Positions 8,959 to 17,144 of a stretch of DNA of 33,667 nucleotides are shown piece after piece. A program made the translations under genes and the position numbers. The first letter of the stretch is position 1, and every line of letters begins with the position of its first letter. The notes beneath the pieces are model-generated. The model made no database searches, was not told the DNA's origin, and saw only the letters and a program-made list of their open reading frames with translations. Source of the stretch: Candidatus Sulfotelmatobacter sp. (GTDB lineage Bacteria; Acidobacteriota; Terriglobia; Terriglobales; Acidobacteriaceae); contig JAICJP010000007.1 in assembly GCA_025928375.1 (NCBI GenBank), positions 1 to 33,667 of the forward strand, read 5' to 3'.

Positions 8959-10141
8959 AGGAAGAAACATTATGTGCGTTCTTCGCTGCCCGCGCCTTGG
9001 TGATGCGCTCCAGATATCCGCTCTGGCGAAACGCCACCATCGGATCCTTCGGTAATCCTTTGGAATCCCGCCATTCCTGGATTACCGGGCGGACATCTGC
9101 CGCGAACGCGTCCTGAAGCCGCGATTCCGCTTCCACGAGATCGCATTTTTTCTGCGCCGCTGCAAGCCGCTCGTAATCCACCAGCGCTGCTTTTGCAAAT
9201 AGTTGCTGGGCCATCGTGACAGTCTGGATCATGGCTTCGATTTTGCCCTTCAAATTGTGACTCTGATCGACCATGTAGGCGATGTCAGCCCGCCTTCCCG
9301 TCTCCCATTCAAAGAAGCGAATCTCGTGGAAGATGCGGAACACCTGATAGGGATCGATGGATCCCATCGTGAGGTCGTCGTCGGCGTAGCGGCGATCGTT
9401 GAAATGAAAGCCCCCAAGCATCTCTTCCGACAGCAGCCACGCTACGATCTGTTCAATATTCTGAGCCCCATAATGGTGTCCGGTATCAACGAGAACTTTG
9501 GCTTTCGGTCCGGCCGCGCGGGAAAGCAGCAGCGCCATTCCCCAATCGGCAATATCTGTGTGATAAAAAGCAGGCTCAAAAGGTTTGTATTCGACGAGCA
9601 TTCTCTGATCCGGGAACAGCTCCCCATGCGCTTCTCTTAACGCTTCCACGAACCAATGCTTCCGTTGCCGGATGTTCGCCGTTCCCGGATAATTCGATCC
9701 ATCGGCAAACCAAAAGGAGATGTCCCTGCTCTTCAGGCGCCGCGCAATCTCGATGCTGTCTTTGGTATGCCGCAAAGCGCGTTCGCGAATCGATTCCTCG
9801 GGATTTGCGAAGGATCCGTACTTGTATTCCTGATCTTGAAACAGGTTGGGATTTATGGAACCGGGGGCGACGCCATAGCGGCTGGCGAACCGCTTGATCT
9901 CTTCGGTGCTCTGTGCGCCGCCCGGACAGTCCCACAAGACATGCAGTGCGATAGTCGGGCACACACCGGTGAGCAGATGTACCTGACCTGCGTCACTGAA
10001 CTTCTCCTCCGTAGTGGTTGCCGCCGCCGCTTGAATGAATTTTCCAAAACGAGTGCCTGTATTCGCAAAGCCCCACGATGGAAGCTCAATGCGGAATGTC
10101 TCCAATGCGGCAAAAACCTTCTCCATTATGGATGAATGCAT
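8951..10141 (-). CDS. rhaI: L-rhamnose isomerase, RhaI (Pseudomonas stutzeri) type
   Basis: Cytoplasmic metal-dependent isomerase converting L-rhamnose to L-rhamnulose, 396 residues. It belongs to the RhaI branch of the xylose-isomerase-like TIM barrels, not the E. coli RhaA branch. Probable metal ligands are Glu184 (VEYKPFEP), Asp219 (LVDTGHH), His246 and Asp249 (FHFNDRRYADDDL). The first ATG (10141) has GAGAGGG about 5 bases upstream; the second ATG five codons in has none. This is the promoter-proximal gene of the rhamnose operon, transcribed divergently from the regulator. Two operator-like palindromes lie in the intergenic region ahead of it. Confidence 0.94.
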   Translation of the reverse strand: MHSSIMEKVFAALETFRIELPSWGFANTGTRFGKFIQAAAATTTEEKFSDAGQVHLLTGVCPTIALHVLWDCPGGAQSTEEIKRFASRYGVAPGSINPNLFQDQEYKYGSFANPEESIRERALRHTKDSIEIARRLKSRDISFWFADGSNYPGTANIRQRKHWFVEALREAHGELFPDQRMLVEYKPFEPAFYHTDIADWGMALLLSRAAGPKAKVLVDTGHHYGAQNIEQIVAWLLSEEMLGGFHFNDRRYADDDLTMGSIDPYQVFRIFHEIRFFEWETGRRADIAYMVDQSHNLKGKIEAMIQTVTMAQQLFAKAALVDYERLAAAQKKCDLVEAESRLQDAFAADVRPVIQEWRDSKGLPKDPMVAFRQSGYLERITKARAAKNAHNVSSYA

Positions 10142-10216
10142 ACGACCCTCTCTTGCGGTTGGAGATTACAGCGCTGAGTCAGCGAAGGTCACGGATTTGT
10201 TCGGGTGCTTCATGCG

Positions 10217-10231
10217 TTTTGTATTGCGAAA
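10217..10231 (+). promoter_or_regulatory. candidate rhamnose-regulator operator, site 1
   Basis: The 15-mer TTTTGTATTGCGAAA is an imperfect 7-1-7 palindrome about 76 bases upstream of rhaI. It shares its sequence with three further sites (10567-10581 on the other strand, 11899-11913 and 12025-12039). Weaker relatives with 11 of 15 consensus bases lie nearby at 10263-10277 (reverse strand) and 10302-10316. Site and consensus are seen in the sequence; binding by the neighbouring regulator is inferred. Confidence 0.5.
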
Positions 10232-10566
10232 CTCACATTGGCCCTTCTTGCAGTCCCAAACGGATCACAATGCAAGACATGTTCTCCGACCAGCACGCTA
10301 GTTTTGCATAGCCGACGACTCCAGGCGCCCCGCATGGTTTCGCTTTGTAGAACAGCCAGTTCGGGCCCACGGCTGAACAAAAATAAGTGTGTCAGGCCCA
10401 TAATTTCTTGGCCAATATCTGATAGATGCTTTTCCTTGATGAGAAACGAGAGCTTTCCCGACCGCAGAAAATGTCGTTCACCGGCAATTTTTGCCCGGAG
10501 CGGTTTTTCGGAAACATTTCTAAGATTGAGCTTTGATACCTTAAGCCACAAACGGACCAGCGTTAA

Positions 10567-10581
10567 TTTCGCTTTGCAAAA
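10567..10581 (-). promoter_or_regulatory. candidate rhamnose-regulator operator, site 2
   Basis: On the minus strand this reads TTTTGCAAAGCGAAA and matches site 1 in 12 of 15 positions. It lies 28 bases before the regulator's ATG and overlaps a possible -35 element (TTTGCA at 10573-10578), which would suit autoregulation. The similarity with site 1 extends past the 15-mer in inverted orientation, with 25 of 34 bases identical between 10213-10246 and the reverse complement of the stretch just upstream of the regulator. Confidence 0.5.
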
Positions 10582-10609
10582 CGCAAAAAATAGATCATTA
10601 TGTCCAACC

Positions 10610-11782
10610 ATGCCCCCCACTCAGAGTCGAGATCGATACCTCGTGAAATCGATCGTTCACTCTTCTCAACTGCTAGGCGCATTTCGTTCTCCGGGCGAAG
10701 CCCTGCCGCTGAAAGAGATCGCTGCGCGCTGTGGTCTGCCGAAGACCATGGTTTTTCGGCTTCTCTACACGCTCGAAAAATGCGGAATGGTCGATAAGGT
10801 TGGAAAGAACTTGTATCAATCGCGCGTGCACCCATGGAAGCAGAGACTATATCGACTCGGATACGCCGCCCAGGGTACGGACTACCAATTCTCGCGTGAG
10901 GTATCGGAAGGTCTGCAGCGGGCCGCTGCATCTGAAGGCATCGAGTTGATCTGCATGGACAACCGGTACAGCGCCAAGATCGCGCAGCGAAATGCAGACC
11001 AGCTCGTGCGCGAAAAGGTAGATCTTGCGATCGAATTCCAGACGGATGAGGAAGTGGCGCCTATCGTTGCGGCCAAATACCGCGAGGCCGGCATTCCCAT
11101 GATCGCCATCGATATTCCTCATCCCGGAGCCACCTACTATGGGGCTAACAACTATGAGGCGGGTTTGATCGGCGGACGTTATTTGGGCCGCTGGGTCAAG
11201 GAACACTGGCACTCCGAGACAGATGAGATTCTGCTTCTTGAATTGAAACGGGCAGGTAATCTTCCACGGATGCGTTTGTCTGGTTTGCTGGTAGGCATCA
11301 ACATGATCCTGCCATCGGCGGCGAATTGCCGCGTTACTTACCTGGAGGGCGATGGAGGACTCGGTCCCAGCTTCGAGACGGTTCGGAGGCATCTGCGGTC
11401 TTCCAATGCAAGGCGGGTTCTGGTCGGAGCGATTAACGATCCCAGCGCTCTAGGTGCATTGCGTGCTTTTCAGGAAGCCGGCAGGGCAGAAAATTGCGCC
11501 GTCATTGGGCAGAATGCTTCGCCGGAAGGACGGGCTGAGCTTCGTCAACCAAGGACTCGGTTTGTTGGATCCGTGGCGTATTTTCCTGAACGTTATGGGG
11601 ACGACCTTATCCGGGTGAGTCTGGACATCCTCAATCAACGTCCCGTTCCTCCCGCAGTATTTGTCGAACACAAGCTCATCACCCCAGGAACGGTGGATCA
11701 TTACTATCCCAACGATGCGCTGACAAAGTTGGTGCGGGCGGAGCCATTTGACGCCTCTCTTCGTGGATTTTCCGCTCACTGA
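10610..11782 (+). CDS. transcriptional regulator: IclR-like HTH fused to a LacI-type sugar-binding domain
   Basis: Probable regulator of the rhamnose genes, 390 residues. Residues 15-70 look like an IclR-type winged helix-turn-helix (LPLKEIAARCGLPKTMVFRL, then LYTLEKCGMVDKVG). From about residue 90 the protein resembles a periplasmic-binding-protein fold of the ribose/LacI type: ICMDNRYSAK, LAIEFQTDEEVAP, IPMIAIDIPHPGATYYGANNY and VAYFPERYGDDLI. No signal peptide is present, so it should act in the cytoplasm. The ATG at 10610 starts the recognisable protein; the open frame extends upstream through the operator region without protein-like sequence. There is no clear ribosome site. It is divergent from rhaI and precedes the TonB receptor. 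Ligand and mode (repressor or activator) are inferred from position only. Confidence 0.82.
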   Translation: MPPTQSRDRYLVKSIVHSSQLLGAFRSPGEALPLKEIAARCGLPKTMVFRLLYTLEKCGMVDKVGKNLYQSRVHPWKQRLYRLGYAAQGTDYQFSREVSEGLQRAAASEGIELICMDNRYSAKIAQRNADQLVREKVDLAIEFQTDEEVAPIVAAKYREAGIPMIAIDIPHPGATYYGANNYEAGLIGGRYLGRWVKEHWHSETDEILLLELKRAGNLPRMRLSGLLVGINMILPSAANCRVTYLEGDGGLGPSFETVRRHLRSSNARRVLVGAINDPSALGALRAFQEAGRAENCAVIGQNASPEGRAELRQPRTRFVGSVAYFPERYGDDLIRVSLDILNQRPVPPAVFVEHKLITPGTVDHYYPNDALTKLVRAEPFDASLRGFSAH

Positions 11783-11898
11783 AGGCTTATCCACCAATCG
11801 CAACCGCCTGCCAACCACTTCTTATTCGCACCTTGATGCAGCGGCGACCTTGCGCTTCAAAAGGCTGCGCCTCCTAACAATCCTAAAAGCTCGATCTT

Positions 11899-11913
11899 TT
11901 CTGCATTGCAGAA
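11899..11913 (+). promoter_or_regulatory. candidate operator, site 3 (perfect palindrome)
   Basis: TTCTGCATTGCAGAA is a perfect 7-1-7 inverted repeat in the 419-base leader between the regulator and the TonB receptor. It matches the consensus of the sites next to rhaI, which suggests that receptor and catabolic operon belong to one regulon. Confidence 0.52.
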
Positions 11914-12024
11914 CAAAATGCAGTAAATCGCTACAGGCTTAGACCCCTCGGTAAGACCCACAGTGAACCACCAATCGCCTGACGGATAACGATTTGGTTG
12001 AACTCCTTCCCGCGCGAATGCGAG

Positions 12025-12039
12025 TTCTTCATTGCGAAA
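12025..12039 (+). promoter_or_regulatory. candidate operator, site 4
   Basis: TTCTTCATTGCGAAA shares 12 of 15 bases with site 1 and lies 126 bases downstream of site 3 (start to start), a distance that could allow looping. It sits 162 bases before the receptor start codon. No convincing -35/-10 pair could be fixed in this leader. Confidence 0.48.
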
Positions 12040-12201
12040 TGCAGACTGTTTCTCGGTTGCAGGTTGACGATGCCCGCGGAGCAGTGGGAGTATCCGCCCC
12101 CAGTAAGCGGCGACAGCCGTCTGGGGCAGGGCAGAATTCAGCGTCGTATTAAGAGTGCCGTCCGAACTCCATGACACAGCAGCGTCGCCAGGAGAAAACC
12201 T

Positions 12202-15200
12202 ATGTCCGCGACGACACGCATTCTCTTGCTCAGCTTCCTGCTGATTTCGACCGCGGGCCTCGTGTATGGCCAAGGCGGAGCGTCCGGAACGATCCTGGGA
12301 ACCGTCACCGATAATTCCGGAGCGGTCGTGACCAAGGCGTCTGTCGACGTTACTAATGTCAACACCAACGTCACAAAACACACCGAAACAAGTTCTTCCG
12401 GTGACTTTACTGTCCCCTATCTCACGCCGGGAACCTACCGGGTCACGGTACAGTCGCAAGGTTTTCTGAAGTCAGTCGTAGACAAAATCGGATTAGTGGT
12501 GGGTCAGGAGGCTCGTGCCGATGTCGTTTTGAAGCCCGGTGCGACGACTGAAACTGTGGAGGTGCAAGGGCAGAGTGTGGCTCTGGACACCGACAGCTCC
12601 GCGCTTTCCCAACTGGTGAGTCAGGAGCAAGTAGAGGCTCTTCCGTTGAATGGGCGCAACTTCATGCAATTGCTGCTGATCGGCGCCGGTGCGGTAACGG
12701 TGGGTGGCGAGCAGGGTACCATGCGTCAGGGCGAAGGGAATGCCGTGAGTATCAACGGCGGTCGGCCTGAAGGCAACAACTACACGTTAGATGGATTGAT
12801 CAACACCGATACGGCGCTGATTACTCCGGCCGTGATTCTGTCTCAGGATGCGATCCAGGAATTCAAGGTGGAGAGCGGCACATATTCGGCCGAATACGGA
12901 TACAGTGCGAGCCAGATCAACATCGTGAGCAAGAGCGGCACTAACCAAATCCACGGGTCAGTATTCGAGTTCAATCGCAATGACACGTTCGACGCGTCAC
13001 CATTCCCCACATATACCGATTTCAAGTCGGGAATCCCAACGAAGAACCCGGAGTTACGCCAGAACCAGTTCGGATTCGTGGTGAACGGACCGGTCTACAT
13101 TCCGAAGGTGTATGACGGCCGCAACAAGACCTTCTTCCTGGCGAACTACGAGGGCTGGCGCATCGTCAATGGCGCACGGGTGAACTACACGATGCCCAAT
13201 CCGGCGACCTTGGCCGGCGATTTCTCGGGTGAGACTTATCCGGCTGGAGTCGCTGGTTTGCCCGGTGGTCCTCTGCCCGCCTACGGCACTCCCGATTGCA
13301 CTGCCCTGCTAGGCGCCGGCTACAACTGCATGCCGGTTGACCCGCTTACCGGACAGCCATTCCCCGGGAACGTCATTCCTTCAAGCCGCTTTACCAGCCG
13401 GATCGGGCAGGTTGCGGTTGCCAACCAATTCTGGGCGACTCCGACGGTTCCCAATCAGCCTGAGGGAGTCGTCAACTACATCAAGAATTATGGCTTCCCT
13501 TTGACCACCAACCAGCAGACCTATCGTGTGGATCAGAACCTCGGCAGGTTTGGTTCGGTCTTTTTCCGTTTCACTAAAGCCCATTATCAGAACAGCGGGC
13601 CGTACAACTCCAACGATCTTGTCCACGGCACTGAACTGTATTTCGAAGACCAGAAGAACTATGCCGGATCCTACACTCTCAACCTTGGACCTAAAAACGT
13701 AAATACGTTCCGCATGGGGTACCTGCATGCGAACGCGCCCCAGGGAGGCGTCGCCATCCCTGCCTCCCAAGTGGCTGCCCTTGGGGAAACCGGGGTATTC
13801 ACGAAGTTTGGGCCTCTTCAGCAGACGTGGCCCAACGTTGGACTGACGGGGTACGGCAGCGGCGGCGGCTCGGTCAATTCGTACAGCGGATCCGAGCAGC
13901 CCGCGTGGGAGTTTGCCGATTCGTTCACTTCGATTCACGGAAAGCACACCATTGGAGTGGGTTTCGACATACGCCGTTTGAAGTTGATTCGTAACCTGGA
14001 TGACGACTTTTATGGCGACTGGAACTTCAGTTCGTCTTTGATTCTCACTAACAGTGCGATTAACCCTAATACGGGTCTGTCGAGTTGTCCTAACCCGGCG
14101 GTGTCGGTCAATGGAGGGACGGCCGCCCCCCTGTGCGGCACCGGTAATGCGATTGCCGACATGATGCTGGGATACTACTCGTCGGTGGGCGGATTCGTCC
14201 CTGGTCCACTGAGCCCAACGAACACCGCCGGCAACCCGCAGACGCACGTGTTTAATTACTATGCCCCCTATGTGCAGGATGACTGGAAGGTGACGCAGAA
14301 GTTGACCCTCAATCTGGGGTTGCGGTGGGATTACCGGGCCGCCGCCTATGAGCAATCGAACCACTTCTTCTGGCTTGACGTGACTAACCCCAATGGCGGG
14401 CTGTGCTACGCCGACAAGGCGCTGTCGAGGAACGGTGTGGCGCCGGGAGGAGATGCAACCAGCGGCCCCATCTTGAGGTACTGCGGCTCCGTACCCCATC
14501 CGGGCTCGAAGAAACCCTTCGCTCCGAGAGTAGGCTTTGCCTACCGGCTCACTAATAAGACGGTGGTGCGCGGCGGCTACGGAATCTTCTTTGACTCTTC
14601 GGAAGGACGTGAAATCGACGACTCTGCGGACATTTATCCGTATAGTATTCGAAACAACTTGAGCCCCGGATCCGATCCGACCATACCATTCAAGCTCAGC
14701 AACCAGCAGTTCGCGAGTTTCTCCACCTTGGCGCCCTTCCCCGCATCCACCCTGTCGTTCCTGGCGGTGATCGAGTCGGAGAATCCCATCAATCCCTATG
14801 TCCAGTCGTGGAATGTGTCAGTCGAGCGCGAACTTGCCCGGAACACGACCTTAGAAGTGAACTATATCGGAACCCATGCGGTCCACCTGCTCGACCGTCG
14901 CAACATCGCGCAGCCGTTCCCCATTCCTGCATCCAGCCTGGCGTTCTGTCAGCACCAGGACGCGACAGGCGCGTACGACAACCTCGGAGTAGCCCCCTGC
15001 ACGAACTCAAGTCGGTTGCCGTATAAGAATTTCACCAGTTTCTACATCAACAGCGACTGGCACGGCTATTCTCATTACAACGCGATGAACGTGAAGCTTG
15101 AGCATCGCGCCGGCGACTTGGCCGTAACCGGAATCTTCACCTGGGCGAAGAGCATGGATGACAAGTCGGCGGCGGCCGGAGTCGGGGCCACGGGTGAAGG

Positions 15201-15846
15201 CTTCCAAGGCACGATGGACAATCATCATCCCGAACTGGACTACGGACCTTCGGACTTCAACGTCGATCATCGATTCGTGGCCAGCTACGTGTATCAATTG
15301 CCAATCGGTCGGGGAAAGAAGGTGCTGGGAGGAGTCGGGCGGGCAGCCAACCTGCTAGTCGGCGGTTGGGAACTCACCGGCATCACTACGTTCCAGACCG
15401 GATTCCCCTATAGTGTCTACGCCAACGACATCGGCGGAGTTCTCCAAGCTGTTCCGCAGCGTGCGGACCGCGTTTCCGGCTGCGGCATCCACGCCAGCCT
15501 GTCTGGTCCGTTCCAGCGTCTGAACCCGGCCTGCTTTACGCAGCCGCCTCTCGGTGTGTTCGGGACTACCGGGCGAAACATTCTGCGCCAGCCCGGTATC
15601 AACAACTGGGATATGGGTCTGGGAAAGGCGTTCGCGATCAGTGAACGGGTCAAAGTCGCCTTACACGTGGACACGTTCAACACCTTCAACCATCACCAAT
15701 ACGCTGGTGACGTGGGCGGCTTGGTCCTCGCAGGGTCGGGCGGCAATGCTGCCATCTCCCGTACGGTCGGTGCTTCCGACTTCGGTCAAATCGTCCAGTC
15801 ATCATCGTCTCGTATCCTTCAACTTAGTGGGAAGTTAACCTTCTGA
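12202..15846 (+). CDS. TonB-dependent receptor, carboxypeptidase-regulatory (Oar-like) type
   Basis: Outer-membrane receptor of 1214 residues, probably bringing rhamnose-containing oligosaccharides into the periplasm using TonB energy. Residues 1-23 are a signal peptide ending VYG. Residues 27-115 form the carboxypeptidase-regulatory-like domain (GTILGTVTDNSGAVV ... TPGTYRVTV). The plug domain follows, with LPLNGRNFMQLLL near 150 and VSINGGRPEGNNYTLDG near 185, and then a long beta-barrel ending in LSGKLTF with a terminal Phe, as usual for outer-membrane barrels. AGGAG stands 8 bases before the ATG. Two operator-like palindromes upstream and the position after the regulator link it to the rhamnose operon. 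The substrate is inferred. Such receptors are numerous in Acidobacteria. Confidence 0.92.
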   Translation: MSATTRILLLSFLLISTAGLVYGQGGASGTILGTVTDNSGAVVTKASVDVTNVNTNVTKHTETSSSGDFTVPYLTPGTYRVTVQSQGFLKSVVDKIGLVVGQEARADVVLKPGATTETVEVQGQSVALDTDSSALSQLVSQEQVEALPLNGRNFMQLLLIGAGAVTVGGEQGTMRQGEGNAVSINGGRPEGNNYTLDGLINTDTALITPAVILSQDAIQEFKVESGTYSAEYGYSASQINIVSKSGTNQIHGSVFEFNRNDTFDASPFPTYTDFKSGIPTKNPELRQNQFGFVVNGPVYIPKVYDGRNKTFFLANYEGWRIVNGARVNYTMPNPATLAGDFSGETYPAGVAGLPGGPLPAYGTPDCTALLGAGYNCMPVDPLTGQPFPGNVIPSSRFTSRIGQVAVANQFWATPTVPNQPEGVVNYIKNYGFPLTTNQQTYRVDQNLGRFGSVFFRFTKAHYQNSGPYNSNDLVHGTELYFEDQKNYAGSYTLNLGPKNVNTFRMGYLHANAPQGGVAIPASQVAALGETGVFTKFGPLQQTWPNVGLTGYGSGGGSVNSYSGSEQPAWEFADSFTSIHGKHTIGVGFDIRRLKLIRNLDDDFYGDWNFSSSLILTNSAINPNTGLSSCPNPAVSVNGGTAAPLCGTGNAIADMMLGYYSSVGGFVPGPLSPTNTAGNPQTHVFNYYAPYVQDDWKVTQKLTLNLGLRWDYRAAAYEQSNHFFWLDVTNPNGGLCYADKALSRNGVAPGGDATSGPILRYCGSVPHPGSKKPFAPRVGFAYRLTNKTVVRGGYGIFFDSSEGREIDDSADIYPYSIRNNLSPGSDPTIPFKLSNQQFASFSTLAPFPASTLSFLAVIESENPINPYVQSWNVSVERELARNTTLEVNYIGTHAVHLLDRRNIAQPFPIPASSLAFCQHQDATGAYDNLGVAPCTNSSRLPYKNFTSFYINSDWHGYSHYNAMNVKLEHRAGDLAVTGIFTWAKSMDDKSAAAGVGATGEGFQGTMDNHHPELDYGPSDFNVDHRFVASYVYQLPIGRGKKVLGGVGRAANLLVGGWELTGITTFQTGFPYSVYANDIGGVLQAVPQRADRVSGCGIHASLSGPFQRLNPACFTQPPLGVFGTTGRNILRQPGINNWDMGLGKAFAISERVKVALHVDTFNTFNHHQYAGDVGGLVLAGSGGNAAISRTVGASDFGQIVQSSSSRILQLSGKLTF

Positions 15847-15875
15847 GAAATGGCGTCACGCTACCTGACTACTCC

Positions 15876-15907
15876 GCCACGCCTTTCGGGGCGTGGCAGA
15901 TTTTTCT
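15876..15907 (+). terminator. rho-independent terminator after the TonB receptor gene
   Basis: A perfect 8-base stem (GCCACGCC / GGCGTGGC) with a 6-base loop is followed by AGA and a run of five T, ending 29 to 61 bases after the receptor stop. It should end the receptor transcript. It also argues that the TPR gene starts downstream at 15925, because the longer open frame starting at 15850 would run straight through the hairpin. Confidence 0.85.
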
Positions 15908-15924
15908 TGAGGTACACTCGGGAC

Positions 15925-17136
15925 ATGTTTCACTTCCCAAGGTCCCTATTGAAGGGTGCGGCATTTGCTATTTCTCTCTGGGCCTGCGCCGGGTATTGCC
16001 AAAGCTCGAACGATGCGGAGATTGAGCGCTATTCTCAGGAGGGGCAAAAAGCGTTAGCAGAGGCACGCTACCCTGACGCCGAGCGCGCTTTCGAAAAGCT
16101 TCGGAGTCTCGAGCCCGACGTTCCCGAGATCTATGCCAACCTGGGGCTCATCTACTTTCAGGAGAAAAAATTCGAGCAGGCGGTTTCGACCTTGCGACAT
16201 GCCCTGAAGGTCAAACCGGCACTCCCCAAGCTTGACACCCTGCTGGCCATGTCGCTATCAGAACTGGGTGAATATCAGGAGGCCCTGCCGGGGCTGGAAA
16301 AGGGGTTCCATCGCTCACCGGATCCGGCCATCAAGCGGATGTGCGGCCTGCAGTTGGAGAGGGCCTACACCTGGCTACACGAGAACGGCAAGGCAGTGGA
16401 GATCGCACTGGATCTGGATCGTCTCTATCCCAACGATCCCGAGGTTCTGTATCACAACGCGAAGATCTTTGGAAATTCTGCTTTCCTGAGTGTACAGAAG
16501 TTGGCCAAGATCGCTCCCAACTCCGTTTGGCGCCACGAGGCGGCGGGCGAAGCCTATGAAAGCCAGGGATCTAACGTTCAGGCGATCGATCAATATCAGC
16601 GAGTGATTGCTATCGACCCTAACCGGCCGGGCGTCCACTATCGACTGGGTCGAACGTGGCTTGCCCGCTCACGGGATGATAGCTCTACAGATGATCGCAA
16701 ACAGGCGATGAAAGAGTTCGAAAAAGAACTAGAGCTCGATTCCAGCAACGCTAATGCGGCGTACGAACTCGGGGATATGTATCGTTCCTCAGGCCAACTC
16801 AACGAAGCCAAAGATGCGTTCGAGCTGGCCCTGAAGTCTCATCCGGACTTTGAGGAGGCGCATCTAGGTCTGGCATCGGTCCTGATGTCACTGAGGCAGC
16901 CGGCGCTTGCGCTGCCACATGTTCAGAAAGCCATCGCTTTGAATCATGACGACGCTGTGTCCTGGTATCGGCTGGCGAGAGCGGAAAAGGCGCTGGGTCA
17001 CACGGCGGAGGCCGAGAAGGCGGATGCCGAATTTCAGCGACTGCGAGGGAACTCCAGTGAGCACATCGCAGCGCCGGCGATATTCTCGCCCGATCAGGTC
17101 ACGAAGCAGGAAGTCGATCCGAACTCTTCGCAGTAA
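15925..17136 (+). CDS. exported tetratricopeptide-repeat protein
   Basis: Protein of 403 residues made almost entirely of TPR-like helical pairs after an N-terminal export signal (FPRSLLKGAAFAISLWACAG, cleavage probably near YCQ). Repeats can be recognised at ALAEARYPDAERAFEKL, EIYANLGLIYFQEKKFEQA, ANAAYELGDMYRSSGQLNEA and SWYRLARAEKALGHTAEA. TPR proteins act as protein-protein scaffolds; nothing here names a partner. The ATG at 15925 is 18 bases after a strong terminator with a weak GAGG 12 bases ahead. Expression therefore needs either read-through or a promoter within the terminator region. It ends 8 bases from the stop of the convergent GH39-like gene. A TPR gene following an Oar-like receptor is a recurring acidobacterial arrangement as far as I recall; this is not verified. 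Confidence 0.82.
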   Translation: MFHFPRSLLKGAAFAISLWACAGYCQSSNDAEIERYSQEGQKALAEARYPDAERAFEKLRSLEPDVPEIYANLGLIYFQEKKFEQAVSTLRHALKVKPALPKLDTLLAMSLSELGEYQEALPGLEKGFHRSPDPAIKRMCGLQLERAYTWLHENGKAVEIALDLDRLYPNDPEVLYHNAKIFGNSAFLSVQKLAKIAPNSVWRHEAAGEAYESQGSNVQAIDQYQRVIAIDPNRPGVHYRLGRTWLARSRDDSSTDDRKQAMKEFEKELELDSSNANAAYELGDMYRSSGQLNEAKDAFELALKSHPDFEEAHLGLASVLMSLRQPALALPHVQKAIALNHDDAVSWYRLARAEKALGHTAEAEKADAEFQRLRGNSSEHIAAPAIFSPDQVTKQEVDPNSSQ

Positions 17137-17144
17137 TGCTGTGC

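Noticed and set aside
10205-10609. N-terminal extension of the regulator by 135 residues
   Set aside because: The extension runs through operator-like palindromes and the divergent promoter region and is not protein-like; the HTH begins shortly after the ATG at 10610.
13381-14499. Long minus-strand open frame (372 codons) inside the TonB receptor gene
   Set aside because: It lies entirely opposite a well-supported receptor, is rich in Arg, Val and Gly as expected of an antisense shadow, and has no recognisable motif.
15850-15924. Upstream start of the TPR protein
   Set aside because: It would place an intrinsic terminator hairpin inside the coding region and bury the signal peptide 25 residues in.
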